Below the pieces are notes generated by a model that was given only the letters and a program-made list of their open reading frames with translations, searched no databases and was not told the origin of the DNA. The translations under genes were made by a program, and so were the position numbers. Positions 1 to 8,186 of a stretch of DNA of 64,000 bases are shown here, piece by piece (position 1 is the stretch's first letter; each line of letters begins with the position of its first letter). Source of the DNA: JAJKIV01 sp036509075. Lineage in GTDB: Bacteria > Gemmatimonadota > Gemmatimonadetes > Gemmatimonadales > Gemmatimonadaceae. Location of the stretch: assembly GCA_036509075.1 (NCBI GenBank), contig DATCGG010000298.1:8353-72352 (forward strand), given 5' to 3'.

Positions 1-3
1 ACA

Positions 4-420
4 ATGGAAATCACGCGCGCGGGCTCACGGCCCTCGGCCAAAGGACCGACCGATTGGTTCACCGGCATGGTGCGCATCGATCCGTTGATCCAGACCGCCG
101 CGCCGGCACGTGTCGGCGGCGCCGCCGTCACGTTCGAACCGGGCGCCCGAACGGCGTGGCATACGCACCCGTTAGGTCAAACGCTCATCGTGACCGGCGG
201 GTGCGGCCGCGCTCAGCGATGGGGCGGCGCAATCGAGGAGATCCGGCCCGGCGACGTCGTGTGGTTTCCGCCTAACGAAAAGCACTGGCACGGGGCGTCG
301 GCCACGACCGCAATGACGCATATCGCAATTCAGGAGGCGCTCGACGGCAAGTTCGTCGAGTGGATGGAGCAGGTGACTGACGAGCAGTATCGGGCTACGC
401 CACGCCAGACGAACGGCTAG
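4..420 (+). CDS. Mn-dependent cupin, hydroxynitrile lyase-like
   Basis: Small single-domain cupin of 138 residues. The first cupin motif carries H53, H55 and Q59 (WHTHPLGQT) and the second carries H94 and H96 (NEKHWHG). This His-His-Gln-His ligand set and the surrounding sequence match, from memory, the manganese cupin hydroxynitrile lyase of Granulicella tundricola, which cleaves or forms (R)-cyanohydrins. The natural role of these cupins is unclear, so the activity is an inference from the ligand set. The ATG lies three bases from the window edge, so any ribosome site is outside; the start MEI agrees with the remembered homologue. The 3' end overlaps the convergent hydrolase gene by 26 bases. 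Confidence 0.85.
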   Translation: MEITRAGSRPSAKGPTDWFTGMVRIDPLIQTAAPARVGGAAVTFEPGARTAWHTHPLGQTLIVTGGCGRAQRWGGAIEEIRPGDVVWFPPNEKHWHGASATTAMTHIAIQEALDGKFVEWMEQVTDEQYRATPRQTNG

Positions 421-1228
421 CGAGAAATTTCGCGACCTCGGCGAGCACCCGTGCCGGCTGCTCCCGGTGCGGGACGTGGCCGAGCCCTTCGAGGATCACG
501 CCCTTCGACGGGCCCTGCGTTAGGCGCGCAATCCGTCCGGGGTGTTCCGGCGAGCCGTACTCGTCCTGGTCGCCGTGGAGGGCCAGCGCCGGACAGCGCA
601 CGTTACGAAGGTCCTCGTCGAGGCTCCAGTCGGCGAACGCCGGTGAGAGCCACGTCTCGATCCAGGCATCGAGGACCCAGCGCGCCTTCTCGCCATGGTA
701 CCGGGCGAGACGCTCGACCTGTCCCGGTCGCGCGAACTCCACGCGAGCAGCCTGGAGACCGGCACGTGTGCGGTCCTCCACGAAACTCTGCGCCGACTCG
801 GTCACCACGGCGGCGCAACGCTCGGGCCATCGCGCCGCGGTCGCAATCGCCATCCCGCCTCCGACGCTGTGACCGAACGGAATGATCATGTCGAGGCCTA
901 ACGCGTCGCACAACCTCGGCACCACGGTCGCGGCCTCGTCGCGAATAAACGTCAGGGGCAGCGCGCCGGGGTGCGCGTCGGACTGTCCGAAGCCCAATCG
1001 ATCGTACGCCACCACGGATCGGCGTGTCGCCACCGCGAGCTGCTGTGGGAAGTCGCGCCACAGGTCCACGCAGCCGAGCGAGTCGTGGAAGAGGAGAATG
1101 GTTGCGCCAGGATCGCGGCGGACGTCCGTCGGAGCCCACGCTCTCGCGAATAACGTTCCCTCCTCCGTGCCGATCCGATGATCGGTTGCAGCCACGGCGA
1201 TACCGGGCGGGGCTCCAGCGTCGGTCAT
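395..1228 (-). CDS. Alpha/beta hydrolase
   Basis: A 277-residue alpha/beta hydrolase-fold protein, probably cytoplasmic as no signal peptide is seen. The nucleophile elbow is GHSVGG with Ser121, the acid is in HGDQDEYG (Asp220 or Asp222) and the histidine is His251 (GLGHVPHRE). The oxyanion region is LLFHDSLGCVDLW. The substrate cannot be told from sequence; homologues are lipases, esterases and C-C hydrolases. It is last in a minus-strand operon, 9 bases after the quinone oxidoreductase gene, so it is probably co-transcribed with the dienelactone hydrolase and LysR genes. The tail overlaps the cupin gene by 26 bases. Confidence 0.85.
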   Translation of the reverse strand: MTDAGAPPGIAVAATDHRIGTEEGTLFARAWAPTDVRRDPGATILLFHDSLGCVDLWRDFPQQLAVATRRSVVAYDRLGFGQSDAHPGALPLTFIRDEAATVVPRLCDALGLDMIIPFGHSVGGGMAIATAARWPERCAAVVTESAQSFVEDRTRAGLQAARVEFARPGQVERLARYHGEKARWVLDAWIETWLSPAFADWSLDEDLRNVRCPALALHGDQDEYGSPEHPGRIARLTQGPSKGVILEGLGHVPHREQPARVLAEVAKFLASRSSGVA

Positions 1229-1237
1229 GGAGTCGCG

Positions 1238-2218
1238 TTAGGCGTCGACGACGACTACGAGCTTGCCGCTGCCGCGGTTCGCCTCCATGAACCGGTGCGC
1301 GGCTACGATCTCGTCGAACCGAAAGCGTTTTTCTATGTTCGCGCGGTAGCGCCCCGCGGCCACGCCGTCCACGATCTCCTGGAGCGCGGCAGTGCTGCGC
1401 TCGGCCGAAGTGGTGCTGCTGCCGTACGTCGTCAGCTTCACGGTCGACGGGATGTCCTCCAGCGGCTCGAAGCGCTCCATGATCCAGACGTTGCCCAGGA
1501 GCCCGGTGTGGCACACGATCCCACGCCGCCGCACGGCGCGCAGCGAGTCGAGGAGCGTCACCGGCCCGATGAGCTCGAGCAGTGCGTCGACGCCCCCGGG
1601 CACGCGTTGTTTGACGTCCTCGGCGATGCGTCCCGTGTCGATCACCACTTCATCCACGCCGTTCTGGCGCAGAGCATCCGCCTTGGCCGGGTCACGAGTG
1701 GTGGCGAGCACGCGCATGCCCATGCCTTTCGCCAGCGACACGGCGGCCATGCCGACCGACGACGTCGCGCCGCGGATCAGCAGCGTCTGTCCGACTTCGA
1801 GATGCATCGCCTCGACGAGCGATCCCCACGCCGTGAGGTACGTCTCGGGCAGCGCGGCGAGCACGTCCCACGTTAGGTCGGTGTGAAGCGGGAGGACCCG
1901 GTCGCGCGGAACCAGCGTGTACTCGGCGTAGCCGCCGTCGTAGGCTCGGCCCATCTCGCCCATGAGCGCCGCAACGGTCTGTCCGATCGAGAGGTCCGTG
2001 CCGCCCGCGTCGTCCACGACGCCAACGCATTCGATCCCGAGCACGCGTGGAAACTGCACGCTCGGCGAGTGTCCCTGTCGCGTGTACATCTCGGAGCGGT
2101 TGAGCCCGAACGCGCGAACGCGGATGCGCACCCACCCGGCGCGGGGCTCCGGACGAGGAAGCTCCTCGATCTCGAGCACCTCCGGGCCGCCGGGCCGGTG
2201 GACACGGATCGCCTTCAT
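1238..2218 (-). CDS. Zinc-binding dehydrogenase / quinone oxidoreductase family (MDR)
   Basis: Medium-chain dehydrogenase/reductase of the zinc-free quinone oxidoreductase type, 326 residues from the chosen start. The N-terminal GroES-like half (MKAIRVHRPGGPEVLEIEE) is followed by a Rossmann half with GATSSVG at residues 150-156, the usual NADPH site. It probably reduces quinones or activated alkenes. I chose ATG at 2218 over an upstream start because the family begins MKAI and this ATG forms an ATGA overlap with the stop of the preceding gene, implying translational coupling. Its TAA stop lies inside a copy of the CGTTAGG heptamer. Confidence 0.88.
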   Translation of the reverse strand: MKAIRVHRPGGPEVLEIEELPRPEPRAGWVRIRVRAFGLNRSEMYTRQGHSPSVQFPRVLGIECVGVVDDAGGTDLSIGQTVAALMGEMGRAYDGGYAEYTLVPRDRVLPLHTDLTWDVLAALPETYLTAWGSLVEAMHLEVGQTLLIRGATSSVGMAAVSLAKGMGMRVLATTRDPAKADALRQNGVDEVVIDTGRIAEDVKQRVPGGVDALLELIGPVTLLDSLRAVRRRGIVCHTGLLGNVWIMERFEPLEDIPSTVKLTTYGSSTTSAERSTAALQEIVDGVAAGRYRANIEKRFRFDEIVAAHRFMEANRGSGKLVVVVDA

Positions 2219-2967
2219 GACGGCGCGCCTGTTTTCAGGGTCGCGGCGAACAGCGCAAGCAGCGTCTCCCAATGTCTGGCCGTCGCGGCCTCATCGTGCA
2301 CCGGCGTGTCGCGTGGCACGAAGCCGTGCAGCGCCTGATACGTCTCGATGGTATGATCGACCCCTGCTTCGGTGAGTGCCTGCTCGAGCCGAGCCTTCTG
2401 CGCATCGTCGAAGTTGGGATCCTTGATCGCGCCGGCGACGTAGACGCGTGCTTTCATGTTCGGCGCGAGCCGATGCGGACTCTCCGGTGCGTCCGTCGCG
2501 AGCCCGCCGCCGTGATACGAAGCTGTCGCCGCGACGCGATCACCGAAGTGACCCGCCGCATACACGGCGAGACGCCCACCCATACAGTAGCCGGTAATCC
2601 CAATCCGTTCGCTCCGAGCCTCGGGCTGGGCGGCGAGATGCGCGAGCAGCGCTTCCGTGTCACGCATGACGTTCGCGGGACTGGCCGACGGCATCACGCG
2701 CGTCATGAGGTCTTTGCGGAGGTCGGGATCAGTGAAGACCTTCATCCCGTGACTCGCATCGAACTCCACGCGATAGAACAGGTTCGGCAGCAGCACGTAG
2801 TACCCGCTGTTCGCGATGCGCTCGGCAATCTCCATGAGCGCCGGCCGCATGCCGATGCCGTCCATGTACATGATCACGCCAGGCCAGGGCCCGCCGCCTG
2901 ACGGGTGATACGCGTGAGTCGGACAACGACCGTCGGCGGTCTCGATTTCCAGTTGGGTGTGTGGCAT
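2215..2967 (-). CDS. Dienelactone hydrolase family protein
   Basis: A 250-residue dienelactone hydrolase-like protein. The nucleophile is Cys128 in GYCMGG, as in true dienelactone hydrolases, with His214 (LHGFV) and probably Asp183 completing the triad. Family members hydrolyse lactones or esters, classically in chlorocatechol breakdown. The start is 2 bases after the LysR stop and the end overlaps the next gene by ATGA, so this is the second gene of a tight operon under its own regulator. The true substrate is not evident. Confidence 0.88.
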   Translation of the reverse strand: MPHTQLEIETADGRCPTHAYHPSGGGPWPGVIMYMDGIGMRPALMEIAERIANSGYYVLLPNLFYRVEFDASHGMKVFTDPDLRKDLMTRVMPSASPANVMRDTEALLAHLAAQPEARSERIGITGYCMGGRLAVYAAGHFGDRVAATASYHGGGLATDAPESPHRLAPNMKARVYVAGAIKDPNFDDAQKARLEQALTEAGVDHTIETYQALHGFVPRDTPVHDEAATARHWETLLALFAATLKTGAPS

Positions 2968-2969
2968 CG

Positions 2970-3887
2970 CTATCGATGTCGACTGTGCCCTTTGGTCTTG
3001 CTGCGGCCGCTGCGCAGGTAGTCGACGAGCGCACGAAGCGCCGGCGACGCGTGCCGACGCTGCGGATAGTAGAGGTAGAAACCCGGAAACGGCGTCGAGA
3101 ATTCCTCGAGCACCGTGGCGAGCTCACCCCGAGCCACGTACTCGCGTGCGCGATCGTCAGCCAACGCCAATCCCGCGCCAGCTCGCGCGAGACGGACGTT
3201 CAGCGTCGGATCGTTGGTGAGCACGCGTGCCCCGACGTCGACCGAGAAGTCGCGCCCGTTCTCGGTGAACTCCCATCGGTACGGGGGCGCGTCCGCGCTC
3301 GGGTGCCAGTTGATGCACTCGTGGTCGACGAGCTCGCGTGGGTGCTTCGGCTTCCTGCGCCGGGCGAAGTACGACGGTGCGCCGACGACGACGAGGCGCA
3401 GATCGCCCGACACGGGCACCGCGATCATGTCCCGGTCAATCACCTCGCCGAGGCGGATGCCTGCATCGTAGCCCTCAGTGACGATGTCGAGCGGCTTGTC
3501 GCTCACGAACAGGTCGAGCCGAACATGAGGATGCGCGTCCAGGAAGCCCGCGAGCAGCGGTCCGTTCAAAAAGCTCTCCGCGGCGCTCGACACGTTGAGT
3601 CGCAGCGTGCCGCGCGGCTCGCTCCCGAGCTCGCTCACCTCATTGACCGCGGCGGTCAACTGGTCCATCGCGTCGCGCGCGGCGGCGTAGAGCCGCTCTC
3701 CAGCCGGCGTTAGGCGCACGCTCCGGGTCGTGCGCTGCACGAGCGCAACCCCGAGCCGCTCCTCGAGACGGCGCATCCCCTGACTCACTGCCGAGCCGCT
3801 CACCCCGAGGCGTGCGCCAGCGGCGCGGAATCCCTTCGCCTCCGCGACCGCCACGAACATTGCCATTCCGTCCAGAGTGTCAGGCAT
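2970..3887 (-). CDS. LysR-family transcriptional regulator
   Basis: LysR-type regulator of 305 residues: an N-terminal winged HTH (FRAAGARLGVSGSAVSQGM, then RLEERLGVALVQRTTR) followed by the periplasmic-binding-like effector domain. The ATG at 3887 gives the usual short leader before the HTH; an upstream start would add 26 atypical residues. It is the first gene of the operon containing the dienelactone hydrolase, quinone oxidoreductase and hydrolase genes, and is divergent from an aldo/keto reductase gene 100 bases away. The arrangement suggests it controls both units, as LysR proteins often regulate a divergent target. The effector is unknown. Confidence 0.9.
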   Translation of the reverse strand: MPDTLDGMAMFVAVAEAKGFRAAGARLGVSGSAVSQGMRRLEERLGVALVQRTTRSVRLTPAGERLYAAARDAMDQLTAAVNEVSELGSEPRGTLRLNVSSAAESFLNGPLLAGFLDAHPHVRLDLFVSDKPLDIVTEGYDAGIRLGEVIDRDMIAVPVSGDLRLVVVGAPSYFARRRKPKHPRELVDHECINWHPSADAPPYRWEFTENGRDFSVDVGARVLTNDPTLNVRLARAGAGLALADDRAREYVARGELATVLEEFSTPFPGFYLYYPQRRHASPALRALVDYLRSGRSKTKGHSRHR

Positions 3888-3948
3888 TGAGAAGCAGAGC
3901 TTACCAGCGCGTGAATCCCGGTCAAGTAGATCGGCCGGCCCGAATGCG

Positions 3949-3966
3949 CTTGATTGGCCTTTCAAG
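3949..3966. promoter_or_regulatory. Candidate LysR operator in divergent intergenic region
   Basis: Inverted repeat CTTGA-N8-TCAAG lies between the divergent LysR and aldo/keto reductase genes, ending 21 bases before the reductase start. LysR boxes commonly have a T-N11-A core inside a short dyad; this dyad has a comparable size and the right position. Arms are only five bases, so chance is possible. Confidence 0.35.
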
Positions 3967-3987
3967 CAATTTCGTCAGGGAGAAACG

Positions 3988-4980
3988 ATGCAGAAACGGA
4001 AACTTGGAATCAGCGGACTGGAAGTCTCGGCGCTCGGCTATGGCGCGATGGGACTGAGCTCGAGCTACGGCCCAGCAACTGACAGGCAGCAGGCGATCGC
4101 AGTCATTCGGGCGGCCTTCGAGCGCGGCGTGACCCTGTTCGATACCGCGCAGGTCTACGGGCCGTTCGCGAACGAGGAGCTCGTGGGCGAGGCGGTCGCG
4201 CCATTCCGTAACCAGGTCGCGATCGCCACGAAGTTCGGATTCCAGTTCGACGCCAACGCGAAAGAGACTGGGCTCAACAGCCGGCCCGAGCACATTCGGC
4301 AGATGACCGAGGACTCGCTCAGGCGACTCGGCGTGGAAGCCATCGACCTCTACTACCAGCACCGCGTGGACCCATCCGTGCCCATCGAAGATGTCGCGGG
4401 CGCGGTGAAGGACCTCATCCAGCAGGGCAAGGTCAAGTACTTCGGCCTCTCCGAACCGGGCGTGCAGACAATCCGTCGCGCCCACGCAGTCCAGCCCGTC
4501 ACGGCCATTCAGAGCGAGTACTCGCTCTGGTTTCGAGAGCCGGAGACGAACGGAGTGCTCACGGCGTGCGAGGAGCTGGGGATCGGCTTCGTGCCCTTCA
4601 GCCCGTTAGGCAAGGGCTTCCTCACCGGGAAGATCGATGAGACGACGACATTCGACGCCAGCGACTTCCGCAACATCGTTCCGCGCTTCACGGAGGAGAA
4701 CCGGAAGGCGAATCAGACGGTGGTCGATTTCGTGACCCGCATTGCGGAGTCGAAGCGCGCGACGCCGGCACAGATCGCGCTCGCGTGGTTGCTTGGGCAG
4801 AAGCCCTGGATCGTGCCGATTCCCGGCACGACGAAGTTGCATCGCCTCGAGGAAAACCTTGGCGCCGCGGCCATCGAGCTCACCGGGGACGACCTGCGGA
4901 TGATCGACGATGCCGCGGCGAAGATCACGGTTCACGGTGCGCGATACCCGGCCCACCATCTGGCGCGGGTAGGTCGCTGA
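3988..4980 (+). CDS. Aldo/keto reductase
   Basis: A 330-residue NADPH-dependent aldo/keto reductase. The catalytic tetrad is visible as Asp52, Tyr57, Lys82 and His125 (FDTAQVYG, ATKFGF, YYQHRVDPS). The cofactor region IPGTTKLHRLEEN is near residue 280. The ATG at 3988 is chosen because AGGGAG lies at the right distance upstream and the protein begins MQKRKLG as in the family. It is divergent from the LysR operon. A closely similar paralogue lies at 7172-8179 and shares the QHRVDPSVPIEDV segment. The physiological carbonyl substrate is unknown. Confidence 0.92.
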   Translation: MQKRKLGISGLEVSALGYGAMGLSSSYGPATDRQQAIAVIRAAFERGVTLFDTAQVYGPFANEELVGEAVAPFRNQVAIATKFGFQFDANAKETGLNSRPEHIRQMTEDSLRRLGVEAIDLYYQHRVDPSVPIEDVAGAVKDLIQQGKVKYFGLSEPGVQTIRRAHAVQPVTAIQSEYSLWFREPETNGVLTACEELGIGFVPFSPLGKGFLTGKIDETTTFDASDFRNIVPRFTEENRKANQTVVDFVTRIAESKRATPAQIALAWLLGQKPWIVPIPGTTKLHRLEENLGAAAIELTGDDLRMIDDAAAKITVHGARYPAHHLARVGR

Positions 4981-5009
4981 CGAGCATCGGCATCCACGCC
5001 ACGGGCGAT

Positions 5010-5792
5010 CTAGGCAACGCCGCTTACTTCCGCCGCCTCCCGGCGGAAGAACGCGACGATGACCGCCACGAGCTCCACAATGCAGCGCTCACCCAGCTCC
5101 GCGGAGAGCCCGCGCGCATCACCGAGGATCCCGTTCGGGGCGATGGCGCGCATCCCGTGAGTGAACAGGCGCTGAGTCAGCTCGGGCGTGAGTGGCCCAG
5201 GGTGCCCCGCCTCGGCCGCGTCGGTGTGCACGAGATCGGGATGCAAAACGAGCATCACCGAGCTCTCGGCGATGTCGGCGTGTCCGGCCACGCGTTCGGC
5301 GACACCCAGCTCGCCCGCGACGCGCACCCACGTGTTGATCACCGCCGACAAGTCCGTAAACGCCACGACGTGCGCGCGCTCGCCCGCCGCCTCGCGGAGT
5401 ATCGGGAGGGCGCGCGTCAGAGGCGCGAAATTCCCGCCGTGCGACGGAATCACGCAGATCCGCCGGAACCCGTGTCGAGCCAGGCTTCGCACGTAATCGT
5501 GGAGTACCGCGGCGAAGGTGGACTCCTCGAGCGTGATCGTCCCGGGGAATGCCATGTGATGCTCGGAGCAGCCCACGCGGACTGTCGGCGCGACCAGCGT
5601 GTCGCCGAGTGCCGTCGCGACACGACGGGAGAGCTCGCTCCCGTGTTCCGCGTCTGTGAAAAGCGGCAGGTGCGGACCGTGCTGTTCCACCGCTCCGCAC
5701 GCGAAGACGACTGTCGTGCACCCCGCATCGAGCGCTGCGCGGACTTCCGGCCAGGTCATACGTTCGAGCTCGAGCGTCGGGTCGTTTCCCAT
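5010..5792 (-). CDS. Creatininase family amidohydrolase
   Basis: A 260-residue member of the creatininase/MftE family. The metal-binding signatures are present: GAVEQHGPHLPL with Glu36 and His38, Asp47 (FTDAEH), and PSHGGN with His118. Members include creatininase, a formamide hydrolase of riboflavin/F420 synthesis and the mycofactocin peptidase; nothing nearby picks one, so only the family is called. The ATG at 5792 has GGAGAAAC directly upstream. It is convergent with the aldo/keto reductase (29-base gap) and divergent from the alcohol dehydrogenase remnant. Confidence 0.88.
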   Translation of the reverse strand: MGNDPTLELERMTWPEVRAALDAGCTTVVFACGAVEQHGPHLPLFTDAEHGSELSRRVATALGDTLVAPTVRVGCSEHHMAFPGTITLEESTFAAVLHDYVRSLARHGFRRICVIPSHGGNFAPLTRALPILREAAGERAHVVAFTDLSAVINTWVRVAGELGVAERVAGHADIAESSVMLVLHPDLVHTDAAEAGHPGPLTPELTQRLFTHGMRAIAPNGILGDARGLSAELGERCIVELVAVIVAFFRREAAEVSGVA

Positions 5793-5832
5793 GTTTCTCC
5801 GTTACTGTGATTGAATCCGAGGGAGCTTTACC

Positions 5833-6091
5833 ATGCGAGCAACACTCATGTACGGCGCGGGCGACGTCCGTGTCGAGCCCCTTGGCGACGGAGACCTTCT
5901 TCGACAACATCACGATAGGCGGCGGGCCAGCACCGGTGCGCGCCTACATCGAGGAGCTGCTACCGGACGTCCTCGAGGGCAGAATCCAGCCGGGCCGCGT
6001 CTTCGATCGGGTAACGGATCTGGGCGGGGTGCCAGACGGATACCGGGCGATGAATGACCGCGAGTCGATCAAGGTGATGATCGAACTGTAG
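5833..6091 (+). pseudogene. Zinc-dependent alcohol dehydrogenase remnant (internal deletion)
   Basis: The first 15 codons read MRATLMYGAGDVRVE, the typical N-terminus of a zinc alcohol dehydrogenase, after a good ribosome site (GAGGGAG). From about 5885, in a different frame, the sequence encodes the last 65 or so residues of the same family (TETFFDNITIGGG, then DRVTDLGGVPDGYRAM and the C-terminus). The central part, including the zinc ligands and Rossmann fold, is missing. The junction lies between about 5878 and 5885. Because the two parts are out of frame, no functional product is expected. It shows that an intact gene once stood here. Confidence 0.85.
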
Positions 6092-6127
6092 GACGCGGCG
6101 ATCCTAACGATTCAGGAGAGAGCGGAC

Positions 6128-7159
6128 ATGATCCGACCCACAGTCCTCGTCGCACCAGTCGCGTTGGTTGCCGGCGCGGTCCTTGGTGCATCGCTCGCCC
6201 ATCAGGCGCAACAGCCGCAGCCGTATGCCGTTGGCAACCGACTCGGCCTTCCCGTCATGCCGGCCGCGGACGGTCGCTTCGCGCCGGTCTCACCGAACGT
6301 CAAGGTCTACGGCGCGATCTACTCCGCGGAGAGCTGCTCGTACGATCCCGACCGCGGCGTCATTGTCGTGCCGAACCGCGGCGTTCCGCAGAACGTGCAG
6401 ACGAACAACGCGTGGGTCTCGTTCATCAACCACGACGGGTCGGTGCAGACCGCTCGATGGATCGGCGTCCAGAATCCGCCCGAGCGGGCGAGCCTGACGC
6501 CGCCTCTCGTGCTGAACGAACCCTACGGCAGCGACATCGCGCGTGGCATGCTGTACGTCGCCGACCGGGACGGCGGGACGACACCTAACGAGCAGAGTGT
6601 CGCGGTGATTCGCCGCTTCGATATGAAGACCGGCGCGCCGGCCGGCGAGGTTCGCGTCGATCGCGTCGCCTGGTTCAACGATATCGAGGTCGCGGACGAC
6701 GGGACGACATACGCCACCCAGACCGGCGACCGCGGCGAGAACCCGGACTCGTCGACGTGGCAGGTCTGGAAGATCACGCCGAACGGAGAGGCGTCCATCT
6801 TCGTTCAGGGGCCGCCGCTCCTGCAGCCTAACGGCATCGCCTTCGACCGCCAAGGCAACATCGTGGTCGTCAATGTCGGTAATGACGCCGTGCTGACTTA
6901 CTCGCCGGACGGCCGAGTTCTCAAGACGGAGCATGCGGCACAGGCGGGCAACGACGGTCTCGTCATCATGCCGGACGGTACGAAATACGTGAGCAGCGTC
7001 CTCAATGGCGGTGTCTCGCGAATTCGTGTCGGCAGGCCGGCCGAGCTCATCGCCCAGAACATCCCGAGCGCGGCGTCGATGTGCTACGACGCCGGGGCGA
7101 ATCAGTTGGTGATTCCGATGAACCCGAACAACGGGCTTGCATTCATCCGTCTCCAGTAA
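6128..7159 (+). CDS. Secreted SMP-30/gluconolactonase-like beta-propeller protein
   Basis: A 343-residue protein with an N-terminal hydrophobic segment (MIRPTVLVAPVALVAGAVLG) that serves as a signal or anchor. The rest has six-bladed propeller features of the SMP-30/LRE family (WFNDIEVADDGTTYATQ, QPNGIAFDRQGNIVVVN, GNDGLVIMPDGTKYVS). The Asn and Asp residues in NDIEVADDG and PNGIAFD are typical calcium-site positions. Probable role: a periplasmic lactonase or sugar-binding propeller. A strong ribosome site (CAGGAGAGAG) precedes the ATG. It is followed 12 bases later by the second aldo/keto reductase, so the two are probably co-transcribed. Confidence 0.8.
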   Translation: MIRPTVLVAPVALVAGAVLGASLAHQAQQPQPYAVGNRLGLPVMPAADGRFAPVSPNVKVYGAIYSAESCSYDPDRGVIVVPNRGVPQNVQTNNAWVSFINHDGSVQTARWIGVQNPPERASLTPPLVLNEPYGSDIARGMLYVADRDGGTTPNEQSVAVIRRFDMKTGAPAGEVRVDRVAWFNDIEVADDGTTYATQTGDRGENPDSSTWQVWKITPNGEASIFVQGPPLLQPNGIAFDRQGNIVVVNVGNDAVLTYSPDGRVLKTEHAAQAGNDGLVIMPDGTKYVSSVLNGGVSRIRVGRPAELIAQNIPSAASMCYDAGANQLVIPMNPNNGLAFIRLQ

Positions 7160-7171
7160 CCGTTCACGACG

Positions 7172-8179
7172 ATGCTACCCACCCGCACACTTGGCACTCA
7201 GGGCCTAACGGTTTCCGCGATCGGCCTCGGCCTCATGGGGATGAGTCAGTCCTACGGCACGCCCGAAGAGCGCGATGAGCGTGAGTCCATTGCCACCGTC
7301 CATCGCGCCATCGAGCTGGGCGTGACGTTCCTCGACACGGCCGAAGCATACGGGCCGTACAAGAACGAGGAGTTGCTTGCGCGCGCGCTGAGCGGGCTCG
7401 GGAGCGATGCGCGTGACCGCATCGTGATCGGCACCAAGTTCGGGTTCCGGTTCGGCGAGGCCGGCATCACGGGCGTCAACAGTCACCCCGACCATATCCG
7501 CCAGGTCGTGGATGGCTCGCTGCGCCGTCTCGGCACCGATCGCATCGATCTCCTCTACCAGCATCGGGTCGACCCCTCGGTCCCGATCGAGGACGTGGTC
7601 GGGACGATGGCCGCGCTCGTCATGGAGGGGAAGGTACGATTCCTTGGGCTGTCAGAGGCCGGCGAGCAGAACATTCGGCGCGCCCATGCCGTGCACCCGA
7701 TCTCGGTACTCCAGAGCGAATATTCGCTGTGGGAGCGCAACCTCGAGCCGCGCATCATTCCCCTGCTCCGCGAGCTCCAGATCGGGATCGTGCCCTTCGC
7801 GCCGTTGGGTCGCGGGTTTCTGACCGGTGCCGTTAGGCGCGCAGAGGAATACCCGGAGGGCGACTTCCGGCGTGGGGATCCGCGCTACCAGGGCGAGAAC
7901 TTCGACGCCAACATGCGGGCCGCGAGCGCCGTGAAGGACCTGGCCTCGCGAAAGGGCGCCACGCCGGCGCAGGTCGCGCTCGCGTGGCTGCTGCACAAAG
8001 GACCGGACATTGTTCCGATCCCGGGCACCAAGCGGCGTCAGTACCTGGAAGACAACCTCGGCGCGGTGAACGTGCAACTCGCGCGTGACGAGATGACGGC
8101 ACTCGACGCGGCACTCGCACCAGGGAGGGTTTCCGGACCGCGCTACAGCGAGAAACAGCAGGCGATGGTGGATCGTTAG
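7172..8179 (+). CDS. Aldo/keto reductase (second copy)
   Basis: A 335-residue aldo/keto reductase with tetrad Asp55, Tyr60, Lys89 and His131, closely related to the reductase at 3988-4980: both contain YQHRVDPSVPIEDV and LQSEYSLW or IQSEYSLW. It has a longer C-terminus. The stop codon TAG is embedded in a copy of the CGTTAGG heptamer. The RibD-like gene starts 7 bases later. A paralogue pair flanking a broken alcohol dehydrogenase suggests a local cluster for carbonyl/alcohol interconversion. Confidence 0.92.
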   Translation: MLPTRTLGTQGLTVSAIGLGLMGMSQSYGTPEERDERESIATVHRAIELGVTFLDTAEAYGPYKNEELLARALSGLGSDARDRIVIGTKFGFRFGEAGITGVNSHPDHIRQVVDGSLRRLGTDRIDLLYQHRVDPSVPIEDVVGTMAALVMEGKVRFLGLSEAGEQNIRRAHAVHPISVLQSEYSLWERNLEPRIIPLLRELQIGIVPFAPLGRGFLTGAVRRAEEYPEGDFRRGDPRYQGENFDANMRAASAVKDLASRKGATPAQVALAWLLHKGPDIVPIPGTKRRQYLEDNLGAVNVQLARDEMTALDAALAPGRVSGPRYSEKQQAMVDR

Positions 8180-8186
8180 GCCGTTG

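Noticed and set aside
603..1514. 303-codon reading frame antisense to or overlapping the hydrolase and oxidoreductase genes
   Set aside because: Arginine-rich shadow composition typical of off-frame high-GC sequence.
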